Assembly (NCBI GenBank): GCA_037043455.1
Contig: JAWPHD010011472.1
Span: 19,597 to 83,596, forward strand
Source: Cyrtodaria siliqua
Lineage: Eukaryota > Mollusca > Bivalvia > Adapedonta > Hiatellidae
DNA: 64,000 bases
Direction: 5' to 3'
Position numbers and translations under genes: made by a program. How positions within the stretch are numbered: the stretch's first letter is position 1; each line of letters starts with the position of its first letter. Under the pieces are notes generated by a model that made no database searches, was not told the DNA's origin, and saw only the letters and a program-made list of their open reading frames with translations. Positions 1 to 10,887 of the stretch are shown here, piece by piece.

Positions 1-480
1 ATTGAATTGACTCGCTTATATGTCATACTATTTTCTTTATTGATGACATACATCTGGTACTGCATAGCTTTCATTAGCCGTGCTGATATTCCTGTTAGTC
101 CGAGCGGATTTTTCTCCTCCAAAATGCCATGTTCTCAAGCTTCACGCAATTTTATTTCAATATTAAAAGTGTATGATGCTATTGCGATGCGCTGCCGACT
201 GGTTAGCATACTCGCCTCTCGTCGCAGAGACCTTGAAATTGCTGAATGCATGCGTTACTCAGCGACTCACGCCCGTTAACCTATATATTCGCAGCTGCGG
301 ACTGGTTTACATGGTCGACTGATGACACAGCTGAGCTTGATGCAACAGGTCCAACAACAAATCAGTTAGGTTCATGTATCATATTATGAAATTGTTATGA
401 ATGGAATTTATTTTCAAATAGTCCCTTATAACTCGTTTAGAATGGCATAGTAAACATCATAATTTTGTGTAATGTTTTAT
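1..480. other. No recognisable feature
   Basis: AT-rich sequence. A 90-codon + strand open frame at 7-279 has no domain, no splice support and no recognisable composition, so it is not called as a gene. Confidence 0.5.
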
Positions 481-519
481 TATTTATAATACTGTACTAT
501 CACTACCAAAATATCTTAA

Positions 520-842
520 CGTTAAATCACGTTAAAATAATGTGAAATTCACATGAATTTTTAACGTGAATTTCACATGAAACGAGCATTAAGGTGAATT
601 TAACGTTAAAAAATTAACGTGAAATTCACGTTAATTTAACGTGAAATAACGTAAAATTCATGTGAAATTCACGTTAGTGCTCATTTCACGTGAAATTAAC
701 GTTAAAATTTTCACGTGAAATTCACGTTATTACTCATTTCAATTCACGTGAAATAGCATGTTAGTACTCATTTTAATTCACGTGAAATTCACATAGTAAT
801 CATTTCAATTCACATGAAATTCACATAAGTACTCATTTCAGT
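520..842. repeat. AACGTGAA/TTCACGTT palindromic array, copy 1
   Basis: Dense run of AACGTGAA, TTCACGTT and variants (CACATGAA, AACGTTAA). Adjacent half-units form perfect palindromes such as AACGTGAAATTCACGTT. Towards the right a roughly 45-bp unit containing GTACTCATTTCAATTCACG recurs. The array resumes at 1045-1145, so the LINE tail between them appears to have inserted into it. A second array of the same motif lies at 21998-22318. Confidence 0.8.
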
Positions 843-1047
843 TCATGCCCGGTTTCGGGCGTTTGTTGTTTTACATCTATAGTTTATATTACTACCATAT
901 CATCCCTTATTTTTTAATAGTTTTATCTTGATATATTTACATTAATTTTTTAATAATTCTTCATTTCTTCATCTTTCGTCAGTTTTTGCGCACAATATGA
1001 CCTATTTATGTGTCGACGTGCCGTAAAACACCATTCATTCATTCATT
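843..1047 (+). mobile_element. 5'-truncated LINE 3' UTR with stem-loop and ATTC tail
   Basis: Starts at a perfect hairpin (GCCCG-GTTT-CGGGC, 847-860). It runs through an AT-rich UTR and a GTGCCGTAAAACACC segment into an (ATTC)n tail. The same UTR follows the RNase H reading frame of the I-clade LINE at 41.3-44.4 kb (44330-44440) and is also inserted inside that LINE (43578-43745). This copy is therefore read as a 5'-truncated insertion of that family, interrupting the AACGTGAA array. Confidence 0.7.
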
Positions 1048-1145
1048 TCAGTTCAAGTGAAATTCACGTTAGTACTCATTTCAATTCACAGTACTCATGA
1101 ATTTCAGTTCATGTGAAATTCACGTTAGTACTCATTTCAAGTGGA
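1045..1145. repeat. Continuation of the AACGTGAA array
   Basis: Three further GTACTCATTTCA / GTGAAATTCACGTTAG units matching the right end of the 520-842 array, on the far side of the inserted LINE tail. Confidence 0.7.
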
Positions 1146-1162
1146 CCTTTATTATACAATCA

Positions 1163-1445
1163 TTATACCCCAGCATGGGTTCATTGGTTAAGTCAAATCT
1201 GCACCACTGTGCTTCGCGGATGTTGGGGAGAACATTCCTTCGTTATCCTTATCAGTCAGAAGGGGACGTAAAACGGGCAGTCCTGTATATCGTAGCTTTG
1301 TGGAGTACTGTGGCCTATTGGTGGAGTGCTGGACCTTGAATCGAAACGTCAAGGGTACGATCCCCGGCATGACCATAATGTGTTGTGTCCCTGAGCAAGC
1401 CACTTTATCTGCAATGTTTAGTTCTGGTTCTACCCAGAAAGACAT
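1163..1445 (+). mobile_element. SINE-like dispersed repeat
   Basis: The first 27 bases (1163-1189, ATACCCCAGCATGGGTTCAT inside) recur exactly at 16427-16453. Further on are a tRNA B-box-like GGGTACGATCCCC and CCTGAGCAAGCCACTTT, a motif resembling conserved segments of many animal SINE/LINE tails (established knowledge, recalled). No coding content. Confidence 0.5.
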
Positions 1446-1449
1446 CAAG

Positions 1450-1805
1450 AGTGATTGAGAGAGCTTTCGTTACTATCAATGTAAAATAAATCAAAAAAAA
1501 ATCATCAGAGTCTATGTAGATTTAATGTGAAATGCATAGCATTAAGTTGTTTTTTTAATTTAATAATTTCTTAACATGACTTTGCAAAACAACAAATCAA
1601 TTATTATTTTACGTTTTATTTTCTTTTCTTTACACGAAATTTCAGTATTTCATTTGACTGCTACATCTACCTGCAAAAGAAATATTTTACAGATATTAGA
1701 CAATTATTACATAAAATATGCATGTATTACCATATTAAAACACCCTGGTGGTGACATAATTTGGCATTTAAAACTGAAATGAGTTGCATTCTGTAGCACT
1801 TAATT
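1450..1805. other. No recognisable feature
   Basis: AT-rich spacer. A 68-codon open frame at 1576-1782 shows no protein-like signal. Confidence 0.4.
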
Positions 1806-2010
1806 TACATGGAAGTTATTAGAAATATAAAAATATCGGACAGGGAAGTAGTAGCATTCAAGGAGGACTGTCAACCACAAAACACAGAAACAAACACGCA
1901 AACAGACAAACAAGAAGGCAAAAGTAATATTAAATGCAAACGACATCACAAACACAAAAGGGTTGACAATAGGGCTACCGCATTGGAACGGTTTTTAATA
2001 CAACATTGAT
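1806..2010 (-). mobile_element. SINE core copy (minus)
   Basis: The reverse complement matches the body of the tRNA-headed SINE at 61287-61640: TTGTGTTTGTGATGTCGTTT, then a GTTTGCGTGTTTGTTTC stretch, then ACTTCCCTGTCCGATATTTT. The head differs (GCGGTAGCCCTATTGTCAAC), as in the copy at 42361-42541. The open frame across it (1809-2009) is a by-product. Confidence 0.65.
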
Positions 2011-2127
2011 CCTCAAAATAGTGATTATACAGTACAGTATATTTTTTGTTTAAGTATTTGCCCTTCATATGTGACATTAACCTTTTTAGCTCAACTATTA
2101 GAAGAATAAGAGAGCTTATGTAATCAC

Positions 2128-2150
2128 CCCGACGTCGGCGTCGGCGTCCC
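2128..2150. repeat. Short GGCGTC simple repeat
   Basis: Three tandem GGCGTC-type hexamers immediately before the 190-bp array. They give a local GC-rich island in AT-rich DNA. Confidence 0.5.
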
Positions 2151-2815
2151 ACATCAAGGTTTGCGTGTAAGCTGTGTTTACAAGTCTATATCTCTTACAT
2201 TTCTTATCCTAGTACAACCAAATTTGTTCATGGGCTTCCTTATAGCATTATCTTAAGAGCTGCATAAGCAATTTTGGTTCCTGTAACCCATGGGCTCCAA
2301 TGGAACCCAAATTATGATAGCTCATAAAAATGTCCCATTTCACATCAAATTTTGCGTGTAACCTGTGTCTACAAGTCTATATCTCTAACAATTCTTACCC
2401 TAGCACAACCAGATTTGGCCATTAGCTTCCTTATAACATTATCGTAATGGCTGCTTAAGTAATTTTGGTTCCTGTAACCCCTGGGCTCCCATGGAACCCA
2501 AATTCTATGGAACCCAAATTCTGTTAGCCCATAAAATATGTCTGTTTCACATCAAATTTTGCGTGTAAGCTGTGTTTACAGGTCTATATCTCTTACATTT
2601 CTTGTCCTAGCTGAACTAAATTTTGGAATTGGTTTCCTTATAGTATGTTGTAAAGGGTTGGATAAGTAATTTTGTCTTCTCCAAATTCTGGTCTCCCATG
2701 GAACCCAAATTGTGATGGCCCATAAAATGTGCAATAAAGGCAGATCTAGGTTTGCATGTAAGGATGTATATATCTATAATTTTGATTTTGGGATTTGTTA
2801 TAGCATTATGCATCT
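2151..2815. repeat. Tandem repeat, about 190-210 bp, 3.5 copies
   Basis: Units begin near 2151, 2341 and 2552, each with CACATCAA..TTTGCGTGTAAGC, CTATATCTCT, TTCCTTATAG and a CCCATGGAACCCAAATT block. A decayed partial unit follows from about 2745. The middle unit carries a small internal duplication of TATGGAACCCAAATTCT. Confidence 0.8.
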
Positions 2816-2819
2816 TATT

Positions 2820-3780
2820 ACTTCACCCATATTGGGGCATGGGCTCTCTCCTCCCGCCCCCCACCCTCCACCCCCACATCTTTTTTTTTTTTACATATTT
2901 CTCTGTTGTTTTAGTCAATTCTGACACATATATGTTGCCCCCTCCCTGCCCACCCCCCCACCCCCGCCTCTCACCCCAAACACTTGAAACGCTTTTTTTT
3001 TTTTACATATTTCTTTGTTGTTTTAATCAATTCTTACACATATATGTTGCCTTCTCCCCCCCAACCCACTCCCGCCTCTCACCCCCGCTCCCCCCACCCA
3101 AACCCCCACTTGAATGTTTTTATTTTTTTTTACATATTTCTGTGTTGCTTTTGTCAATTCTTACACATATATGTTGCCCCCTCCCCAACCCCCAACAACC
3201 CCCGCCCGCCCCCGCTCCACCCCACCCCCACTTGAAACTCTATTTTTTTTTTTTTTACATATTTCTGTGTTGCTTTTGTCAATTCTTAAACATCCCCCCC
3301 CCCCCACCACACATCGAAACTAGAATATTTATTTTTTTACATATTTCTGTGTTTTTTGGTAAATTCTTAAACCATAGCTTCTTACCCCTATGTTGCCCCT
3401 TCCCCACACCCCCTGCTTCTGTCCCCGCCCCCTCCCCCCACCCCACACACACTCAAAGCTTTTAGTCAATTCTTACACATATCTGTGTTGACCCCCCCCC
3501 CCCCCCCCCCACCCACATGCTCGAAACGAATATTTTTATTTAATGTTTATTGTTTTTTTACATATATCTGTGTAGTTTTGGTAATTTCTTACACATATAT
3601 GTGTGTTGTTTATTAATTTCTTACACATAGCTTCTTACACATACACACTCGAAACTGTTTTTTTTTCTCGTTTTTTTTGTTTACATATTTCTGTGTTGTT
3701 TTTGTCAATTCTTACACAGCTATCTTGCTATCGTGTTTCAGTTTCATATTCAATATGCATACGCATTAAAGTAGGTCACG
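2820..3780. repeat. Pyrimidine-strand tandem array, about 95-125 bp unit
   Basis: About eight degenerate units: T8-14, TACATATTTCTGTGTTG, TCAATTCTTACACATAT, then a C-rich block (CCCCxCCCC) and ACTTGAAAC. The + strand is nearly all pyrimidine in the C-rich parts, so the - strand can form G-quadruplexes and the + strand i-motifs. The 237-codon frame at 2752-3465 is a low-complexity by-product (Pro/Phe runs) and is not called. Confidence 0.85.
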
Positions 3781-3789
3781 TGATCATAT

Positions 3790-4725
3790 GATTTAATTAT
3801 TGTTAATGAAATAGTTCTGTCTGGAAAACTTGCCAACTACACTAGTTTTTGTTATATAAACATTAATATTAATTCATAGGATGCTTTAAGGTTCTTAGAA
3901 ATTCTTGTTGTGTAATCGAAGTATGTACACTTTATTTGAATTGTATGTACAAGCGCTAACGATATAATCACAATTTAAATTAATATTCATGATATAGCAA
4001 CAAAACCAACCGAGACTTCGGTTTTCCAGACCAAACATTTTCCTCAATATCAAATTCAAAACTAAATGTGCAGCTTATTTAATGCATGACTGTGCACATT
4101 TCATATTAAACTGAAGCACATTTAGAGGGTTTTCTCTTGAATTTGTATATTGGCACCAATTACTCGCTCAGATTGTCTCTAGTTCCTTCAAAACATGCAC
4201 TTCTTTTCTTTTTGTTTAATATTATTATTCCATCATCATTTCCATTGATATAGTTGACTGACTTGTGATAGTGATCTTTGACTGACAATAAATAATGTAG
4301 TTGACAACATAAAACCTTAGTGCATATCTCTATCTGCTTTGAAGTTAATTCTCAAACAATAAAAAATAGAAAGACGAGTAACCTATCATATAATGTCTGA
4401 CTTCAACAGACATGCTTATTAAATTACTTCTTACTAGGCGTGAATTTCACACTGTGTTATAATACATTGAGGATCTTACACGAGTGCTCGTTTCATATGA
4501 AAAATATGCAACAAATTGGTAATTTTTATATTTTACAAGCATAATTGAGTAAAATACGGTAATAAGATTATTCAATAAGTTTCATCTTATTACGAAATGA
4601 ATACGAGTGTAAGATTATTTTTAACGTTACTGTCAAAAACCTTAAACTAGAAGGGAGTTCCATGTAACACTTATCGCCTGCCATGTGCTTATTTCAGCAA
4701 GTAAAATTTTAACTAAAAACATTTG
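3790..4725. other. No recognisable feature
   Basis: AT-rich unique-looking DNA without an open frame of note, splice-flanked exon or repeat that I can recognise. Confidence 0.4.
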
Positions 4726-4729
4726 AAGA

Positions 4730-5400
4730 CAGTAGGTGCAATCCTTCATGAATTATGGAGCAGATTTTTTTTTAATTGATAAAACTTACGAAAAGGGGCA
4801 TACCTCTGCATTGGATAATTGATATTAAAGTAGAAACTGTATAAAGTTTCATGACCATAGGTCAATGTTTTGTCAAGTTATTAGCTAAGTTAGGTTGCAG
4901 GTTAAACTTTTATAAAAAGGGCTATAACTCTGCCAAAAATAAAAGTCAACAGCATTGAATAATTGATAAAGAAGAATTGTATAAAGTTTTATGACCATAG
5001 GTCAATATTTTGTCATGTTATGAGCCAGGTTATTTTACAGGTTAAAGATTTATGAAAAGGGGCATAACTCTAGTCAAAATGTCAGGGTTATTGGACATGT
5101 GTAATGACATTTCTCTAAGTAAGATGAAGATGTGTGTGAAGTTAAGTTTCATGAACGTAGACCAAATACTTTTCAAGTTATGGCCAGTTATAAGCTTACA
5201 AGGTTAGGTTGCAGGTTCAAGTTTGATGAAAATGGGGAATAACTCTGCAAATATGGAAGTCAGAGCTTTTGGACATGATTAATGACATTCCTTGAGTTAA
5301 GATGAAGAATTAGATTTGTGTGAAGTTTTATAGACAAAGGTCAAATACTTTTCAAATCATGGCCAAGGTTAGGTTGCAGGCTAAAGTGTGACGGACCTCA
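4730..5400 (+). repeat. Tandem repeat with GGGGCATAACTCTG motif
   Basis: The anchor AAAAGGGGCATAACTCT (variants) occurs at about 4789, 4914, 5053 and 5227, so the period is 125-174 bp. Units also share AGTTTCATGACCATAGGTCA and TTAGGTTGCAGGTTAAA. The array ends in GTGACGGACCTCACGGCGGAC. I recall similar repeats from bivalve genomes. Confidence 0.75.
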
Positions 5401-5605
5401 CGGCGGACACAGTGATCCCTAAGTGTTTGCCATGCTATGCAGGTGACACAAAATAATTAGGATGGCATAAAACTGACCCAACGTCATACACATTCGCGCC
5501 AAAATGTCACGGGTTGACATAATGTCATGTGATGAAAAATGTTGGGTATCGAAGAGTGTCAGGCACTTTATGCAACCTTTTTAAACAATCAAAAACTACT
5601 TTATG

Positions 5606-5909
5606 TTAGGCAAAAAAAAAAAAAATAGGTGTGTTTATGCTCTTAAAAAATAGGGTAGGTCGGTAGGCATTTTTTTCTTTTCTTTTTCTTTTTTGGAGCA
5701 AGATATTGTGAGATTCTACATGTATTTATCTCATAAACCCCATAAAAGTTGATGACACAACTGAAAGTTTCTCTGCGATGTCAGTTTACCTCGATATATT
5801 GTGATAAATCATTGTTCAGAACAAATTTTTTTATATTTTTTTTTCATAAAAAGTTTTAAAAATAGGATCGGTCGGGCCACCGGAAACACAGGTATTTTTT
5901 TTGGCCTTA
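5606..5909. mobile_element. MITE with TTA target duplication, family A copy 1
   Basis: About 304 bp. The left end (TTAGGC, A-run, TAGGTGTGTTT) is the imperfect reverse complement of the right end (AAACACAGGTA, T-run, GGCCTTA). Both ends sit on TTA, consistent with a 3-bp target duplication as in PIF/Harbinger-type elements (inference). A related element is at 12407-12731. Confidence 0.65.
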
Positions 5910-5974
5910 ATGAGTTATTAAGAGTCGTTATTGATAAATAATAAGTTAATGACTTGGATCATGAATAACTTTTA

Positions 5975-6135
5975 ATTGAACTGAATTGTTAGAGGCGCCC
6001 CAGAGAGAGGAGTAGGATATATAGGAATCTGGGAACCGTGCCCTACTGTTATTATTGACAAAATTCTTATATGGTTATTTAACATGCCCTCACCCTGGGG
6101 TGGCTCTAAATGATCTTGTTGTTCCACAATAATAG
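5975..6135. repeat. Diverged pair of the 105-bp repeat
   Basis: GCGCCCCAGAGAGAGGAG (minus-type) and CTGGGGTGGCTCTAAAT (plus-type) match the two orientations of the array at 9.3-10.9 kb. An isolated inverted pair. Confidence 0.5.
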
Positions 6136-6303
6136 TTATGTTTACAAAAATTAGGTGTATTTAGCTGTATACAAATATATATGGATACATAGAGGGCATT
6201 TTGTAGCCAATAATTTATCTCCTTATTTGTCATGACCTATTCTGCCTTGTTTTCTACAGTGCTGGCTGTGTGGTTGTCCACGCTTTGCTTGAATTTCACC
6301 CAG

Positions 6304-7230
6304 AACTGGGCCACTGGGCAAGAACACTAGGCGTGGACCCTTCCCTTTTTACCCGCATCATCCCATTGACATAGGTAAATGATCTCTGTAAATATCTGAA
6401 AATTAGCAAAATAGCTAAATGAGAAGAGAGACATATTTATGGCTATAACAACAGTAATGAGTGTCAATAGCATTCAATGATCAACTGCCTAAATTTCAAA
6501 GACAAACTGTTTAGAGAGAAATTAGAAAAATGCTATCAGTTACATGAAATGTTTTAATAGTGTGAAAACAACTTTTAGATCAAGGTCTTTCACACTGACC
6601 TACTATTTGCAATAATGGGCAATACATTTGAATGAATATAGAGTTATGGTTCTTGTGCTTCCTCTTTTTGTCCTCTATCAATGAGTGAATTTTCATTACA
6701 ATCCCATTAGTAGTTTTTGAGTTATGTTCCGGACAAAAAATGTAACTATAAAATTACACAGGGCAATAACTCTAATTTGAATGAAGATAGCGTTATGGTT
6801 CTTGTGCTCTAAATGTCCTCTCATTGCATTGATATACGGACGGACAAAGCAGCAACTAAAAAGTGGTCCCTAATTACTTTTTTTTTTAAATACAGGATCA
6901 TCTCTTCTTAAAATTATACCAACAGATATTGACATAGTATCTTCTGTTGAGCAGGTGTTAAATTTTATCGGTTTTGTGATATATACATTCTGTTTTAAAG
7001 CTGTGAAAGCAATTTGTGATTTACATAGAATTTAATTTAATTTTGATCAACCACAGATCTGTGGAACATGTCCATATAATTTAAGGAAAATTCACCAAGA
7101 GGTGAAAAATAACCATTTGTATGATTGTAATTACTATTCTATCAGAAATGAGAACTTCGACTATTTTGAGGGTGTGTTAGTCAGAAAACTTGGCAAATCT
7201 GTTGGTAAAGATCTGACAAGACATATATAA
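6304..7230 (+). CDS. Candidate 3' end of a protein gene, three exons
   Basis: Proposed exons are 6304-6374, 6896-6954 and 7057-7230, ending in TAA at 7228-7230. Acceptors are TTTCACCCAG, a long T-run ending AAATACAG, and TTGATCAACCACAG. Donors are CATAG|GTAAAT and GAGCAG|GTGTTA. Phases fit: exon 1 ends in phase 1, exon 2 opens with the missing two bases and ends in phase 0, and exon 3 opens in phase 0. The joined frame has about 100 codons without a stop. It includes LLKIIPTDIDIVSSVEQ and then ICGTCPYNLRKIHQE, with a CxxC pair and a further His and Cys that hint at, but do not prove, a small zinc site. An alternative acceptor at 6259 opens a longer first exon, but this frame then meets TGA. 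The family is not recognised. No start or upstream exon was found. It could be a pseudogene or chance. Confidence 0.4.
6630..6860. repeat. Two-copy repeat, about 146 bp
   Basis: GTTATGGTTCTTGTGCT occurs at about 6646 and again at 6792, each followed by a CCTCT..TGTCCTCT block. GGGCAATAACTCT between them relates it to the style of the 4730-5400 array. It lies in the proposed intron before 6896. Confidence 0.55.
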
Positions 7231-7265
7231 TTATTTGTCATTAATTTTATTACTATTAAACTAAC

Positions 7266-7382
7266 CAGTTTAGCTGCAAGAAGTAGGTCCTTTCCCTGAT
7301 CCCCTCGAAATCTTCCAAAGAGAAACTGGGCCAAACGTGGTAGGTCGAAACAACCATAATCGTCACCCTTTTCTGACATGAT
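7266..7382 (-). CDS. Candidate internal exon (minus)
   Basis: On the minus strand CTAATTTCCATACAG precedes an exon of exactly 39 codons that ends at AAACTG|GTTAGT, phase 0 at both ends. It encodes IMSEKGDDYGCFDLPR then LAQFLFGRFRGDQGKDLLL, a soluble-looking mix of charged and hydrophobic residues. Reading on past the donor reaches a stop at 7161. It can join in phase with the candidate exon at 8759-8854. No family recognised. The exon lies 35 bases from the stop of the plus-strand candidate, so the two would be convergent. Confidence 0.35.
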
Positions 7383-7389
7383 CTGTATG

Positions 7390-8755
7390 GAAATTAGACA
7401 TGTATTAAACAGTTGCTTTTAGGACTTTAAAATGTTCTTTTGCCAAAATGTAATAAAATCAGAAAAATAACATGATACTATAATTATACTTGGATGCACT
7501 TTATTTCTTTTTCTTTTTTCATAATTTATGTATACAACATTAGAACAACTCATTTATTTGTCCCATTACTTATACTACCTTACAGCTTGTGAAATTAGTT
7601 ATTTACACATTGATATAATACACCTTAAAGAATGATCTATTTCTTAAATTATATAATAACCTGATTTTAATAAAATTAATAACATAAACTGTTATACATG
7701 TAATTGTGCTCAAACAATCCATCGTATTTATAAATAATATTATATTGTTGTTATTGAACTCTTACAGGAATAAGTTTTGTAAAAATAACAAATTCTTCAT
7801 GATTTTAACCGAGACCTATTTAAAGAAACTTTCAAATTTACCTGATTTTACCTAAACAGTTTTTTTTATAAATTCGAAGTTAATTTGATAGATGTTATTC
7901 CCTACAAAATCTACTCACCCAACATCAATATTTTATTACATTTCTGTTGGTGAATTACCTTGACATCATCAGTAAAGAAATCACTGGTGTTTTCAAAATA
8001 TTGTTAATTCAATTGTATGTGTAAATTTCACTAAATCATAATTAACTCCCATAAATGGCGCCTTTGCAGAGACCAGACAAAAAACCCACACCCTCAGAGT
8101 TTAATCTGCACCATTAATCGACACACAAGTGAAATTACATATATATATACATTATGTAAACTCGTTTATCCAGTGAAATATAAATATCTTGCGACATGTG
8201 TGCAAATGTTATCAACCAATGTCTTGTGTGCTCCATGTATACCTTTGTTTCTATCAAGTTTGTTTGCATAGTGTTTTACATAATTTTGAGCACATGTTAG
8301 GCCATATATGACGGTCAATTATTTTTGTGGTAGAGGCAGACCACCCCGTTGTTGATATATATAAAACACATCTACAGCCGACTAAAATCATAAATCAAAG
8401 TGCATTACAAAACAGGTCAACATTCTACACAGTGAATAAATCTCGGTCTAACAGTATAAAACGAATTTCTAACTAAAAGAAAATTCTGTGGGATTTTTGC
8501 GGTTATGTATAACGGCAATGTTTATAGATCTGCATATTTTTAAATTTTATATGAAAAAAACACACCTCAAGTGGCACTTCGCACACTTCAATTTATCTTT
8601 GCAAAAAGCTCATGACTTTGACATGATTTAATTATGGAAACCAGATTTTGTTACTTTCAGTACTTTTTTTTATTATCACTATTAATATCTATATATATAT
8701 TATCATGATTATATACGTACATATTTTGATCATCAGCACATGATTCCCGTTACAG
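7390..8755. other. No recognisable feature
   Basis: AT-rich DNA without tandem structure or open frames. It would be intron if the two minus-strand exons on either side belong together. Confidence 0.4.
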
Positions 8756-8758
8756 TAC

Positions 8759-8854
8759 TTGCAACACTTGTGTTTCTGCCTCTAGGAGTCTGTGGCACTC
8801 CATATTCAGAGAAAAGATCTTGGCTCTCAGGTGGTTGGGTTTCTTGCTATCCTG
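8759..8854 (-). CDS. Candidate exon (minus), 32 codons
   Basis: Minus-strand acceptor TTAATTATTAACAG, then a phase-0 frame including AKIFSLNMECHRLLEAETQ, ending at TTGCAA|GTACTG, a weak donor. If the donor is not used, the frame stops three codons on (VLQVL then TAA), making this a terminal exon. A second frame over the same bases is also open for about 38 codons from an alternative AG, so the reading is uncertain. The phase fits the exon at 7266-7382. Confidence 0.3.
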
Positions 8855-9119
8855 CTGTTAATAATTAAAACATCAAACTCCACCCAATATAACTACATTA
8901 TACATGCAACAATAAAGAGTCCAGTAATAAAAATCAACAACAGGTGTTAACATATAAATATTGCATCACTGTGAGTGTGACAGTTATGATATCATAGTTC
9001 TAAATGATCATATACATGTATATAGTTTTTATAAATATGCACATTTATTGATTGATGGGGGGAAAAATCAGCAATTGTATGAAAAATATGTATACTTAAT
9101 GGCAATAATACTTTATAAT

Positions 9120-9215
9120 TATGACCAGTTGTAGCAGGCCATGGCATCCGCACCGGCCATGGTGTCCGCGGATACTATGGGCTATGCGTAGGAGGCCATG
9201 GTGTCCGCAGGGGGC
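9120..9215. repeat. GGCCATGGTGTCCGC short repeat
   Basis: GGCCATGG(T/C)(G/A)TCCGC occurs three times within 90 bases in a GC-rich patch. Confidence 0.5.
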
Positions 9216-9295
9216 TTCTCAACGATATGTGATCGAGTGTAAGGTGGTATAATAACATATTGGGTGGAGACGTAATGACTGCATGAGTCAATTGA

Positions 9296-9850
9296 ATTGA
9301 ACTGAATCTTGTTTATTTAGAGCCGCCCCAGAGAGAGGAAGGTGGCAGTGGCGTAGCCAGGCATACTCATGTACGCCCGGACGTACTCTAGAAAATCGAA
9401 TATGAAAAAATAAAAGTGCTTTTTTTTTAAATCAGCAATAAAAATTGAAGTGGGGTAGGGGGTGAGGCACTATTTTTAAAAACACACTTAATGAATGGAA
9501 TGAGGAAAGCCTTCAAAATCTCGCTCAAATGAAGCCACAAACCTCTGAAATTGCACTCAAGTTTCAAAATTTTCCCCACCAGGAGGTGGCACCCACTTCT
9601 GCACCCTCCCACAGTGCGTATTCTCCAAAAGGCTCTGGCTATGCCCCTGGGTGGTATAAAAGCTAAGTGAGTGGTGAAATAATGACTAAAATTAATGAGG
9701 AAATTAAATTGAACTGTATATTGTTTAACGGCTCATAAACACATAATTGGTTATTTAGAGCTGCTCCAGAGAGTTGAAGTTGGTATTATACACTATTGAG
9801 TTGTGGAACATTGAATTGAATCTTGTATAATGGCTCATCAACACGTTATA
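9296..9850 (-). repeat. 105-bp repeat array, minus-oriented arm
   Basis: TTTAGAGC(C/T)GC(C/T)CCAGAGAG and GGCTCATAAACACA are reverse complements of the units at 9850-10860. This arm is interrupted by the MITE at 9346-9649. The orientation flips near 9850, so the whole is a large inverted array. Confidence 0.75.
9346..9649. mobile_element. hAT-like MITE inside the minus arm
   Basis: Begins CAGTGGCGTAGCCAGG and ends CTCTGGCTATGCCCCTG, near-complementary termini. GGTGG flanks both ends (9341-9345 and 9650-9654). Removing the insert restores the host repeat GGAAGGTGGTATAA seen nearby. A CA(G)...TG terminus with a short duplication fits hAT-type elements (inference). The internal open frame on the minus strand (9427-9612) is not called. 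Confidence 0.65.
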
Positions 9851-10865
9851 ATACAACATTCCCATTTCTCTGGGATACTATATCTCTAAATAATCTGTTA
9901 TGTGTTGATGAGCCTTTGAACAATATTCAATTCACCCCCACGCAATAAGTTCTCCTGACTTAATCATTATTTCACCACCCACTATGTTATAATACCACCT
10001 TCCACTTTCTTTGGGGCGGCTTTATATAATCTATAATGTGTTGATGAGCCGTTGAACAATATTCAATTCAATTTCCACCCACTAAATAAGTTATACCTTC
10101 AACTTTCTGTGGGACAGCTCTAAATAATCTATAATGTGTTGATGAGCCGTTGAACAATATTCAATTCACCCTCACGCAATAAGTTCTCCTGACTTAATCA
10201 TTATTTCACCACCCACTAAGTTATAATACCACCTTCCACTTTCTTTGGGGTGGCTCTAAATAACCTATAATGTGTTGATGAGCCGTTGAACAATATTCAA
10301 TTCAATTTCACCCCCACTCAATAACATAATACGCCTTCAACTTTCTCTGGGGCGGCTCTAAATAACCTGTAATGTGTTGATGAGCCTTTGAACAATATTC
10401 AATTCACCCTCACGCAATTAGTTCTCCTGACTTCATCATTATTTCACCACCCACTAAGTTATAATACCACCTTCCACTTTCTTTGGGGTGGCTCTAAACA
10501 ACCTATAATGTGTTGATGAGCCGTTGAACAATATTCAATTAAATTACAGCCCACTAAATAAGTTATAATATACCTTCAACTTTCTGTGGGACAGCTCTAA
10601 ATAACCTATGTGGTCATGAACTGTTGAACAATATTCAATTCAATGTTCCCCAACTCAATAAGTTATAATACACCTTCAACTTTCTCTGTGGCAGGCTCTA
10701 AATAATCTATAATGTGTTCACGAGCCGTTGAACAATATTCAATTCGATTTCCCCCCACTCAATAAGTTGAATAGACCTTCAACTTTCCCTGGGGCAGCTC
10801 TAAATAACCTGTAATGTGTTCATGACACATTGAACAATATTCCAATTCAATTCCACCCCCACCCC
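9850..10865 (+). repeat. 105-bp repeat array, plus-oriented arm, with dimer structure
   Basis: About nine units carrying CTTTGGGGCGGCTCTAAATA, ACCTATAATGTGTTGATGAG and CGTTGAACAATATTCAATTC. Left of about 10560, alternate units differ: one type carries TCTCCTGACTTAATCATT and CACCACCCACTAAG, the other CCCCCACTCAATAA. This gives a dimeric higher-order period of about 220-230 bp. Later units are simple monomers. Confidence 0.85.
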
Positions 10866-10887
10866 ACTTACAAAATCAAATGCCGTT

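Noticed and set aside
2752..3465. 237-codon open frame
   Set aside because: Pro/Phe-rich translation of the C/T tandem repeat, with all three plus frames open in parts. No coding signal.
6260..6374. Alternative exon 1 frame (AGCVVVHALLEFHPELGHWA...)
   Set aside because: Open for 37 codons and protein-like, but it ends in TAG exactly at the donor and is out of phase with the next exon. Kept in mind as a possible terminal exon of another transcript.
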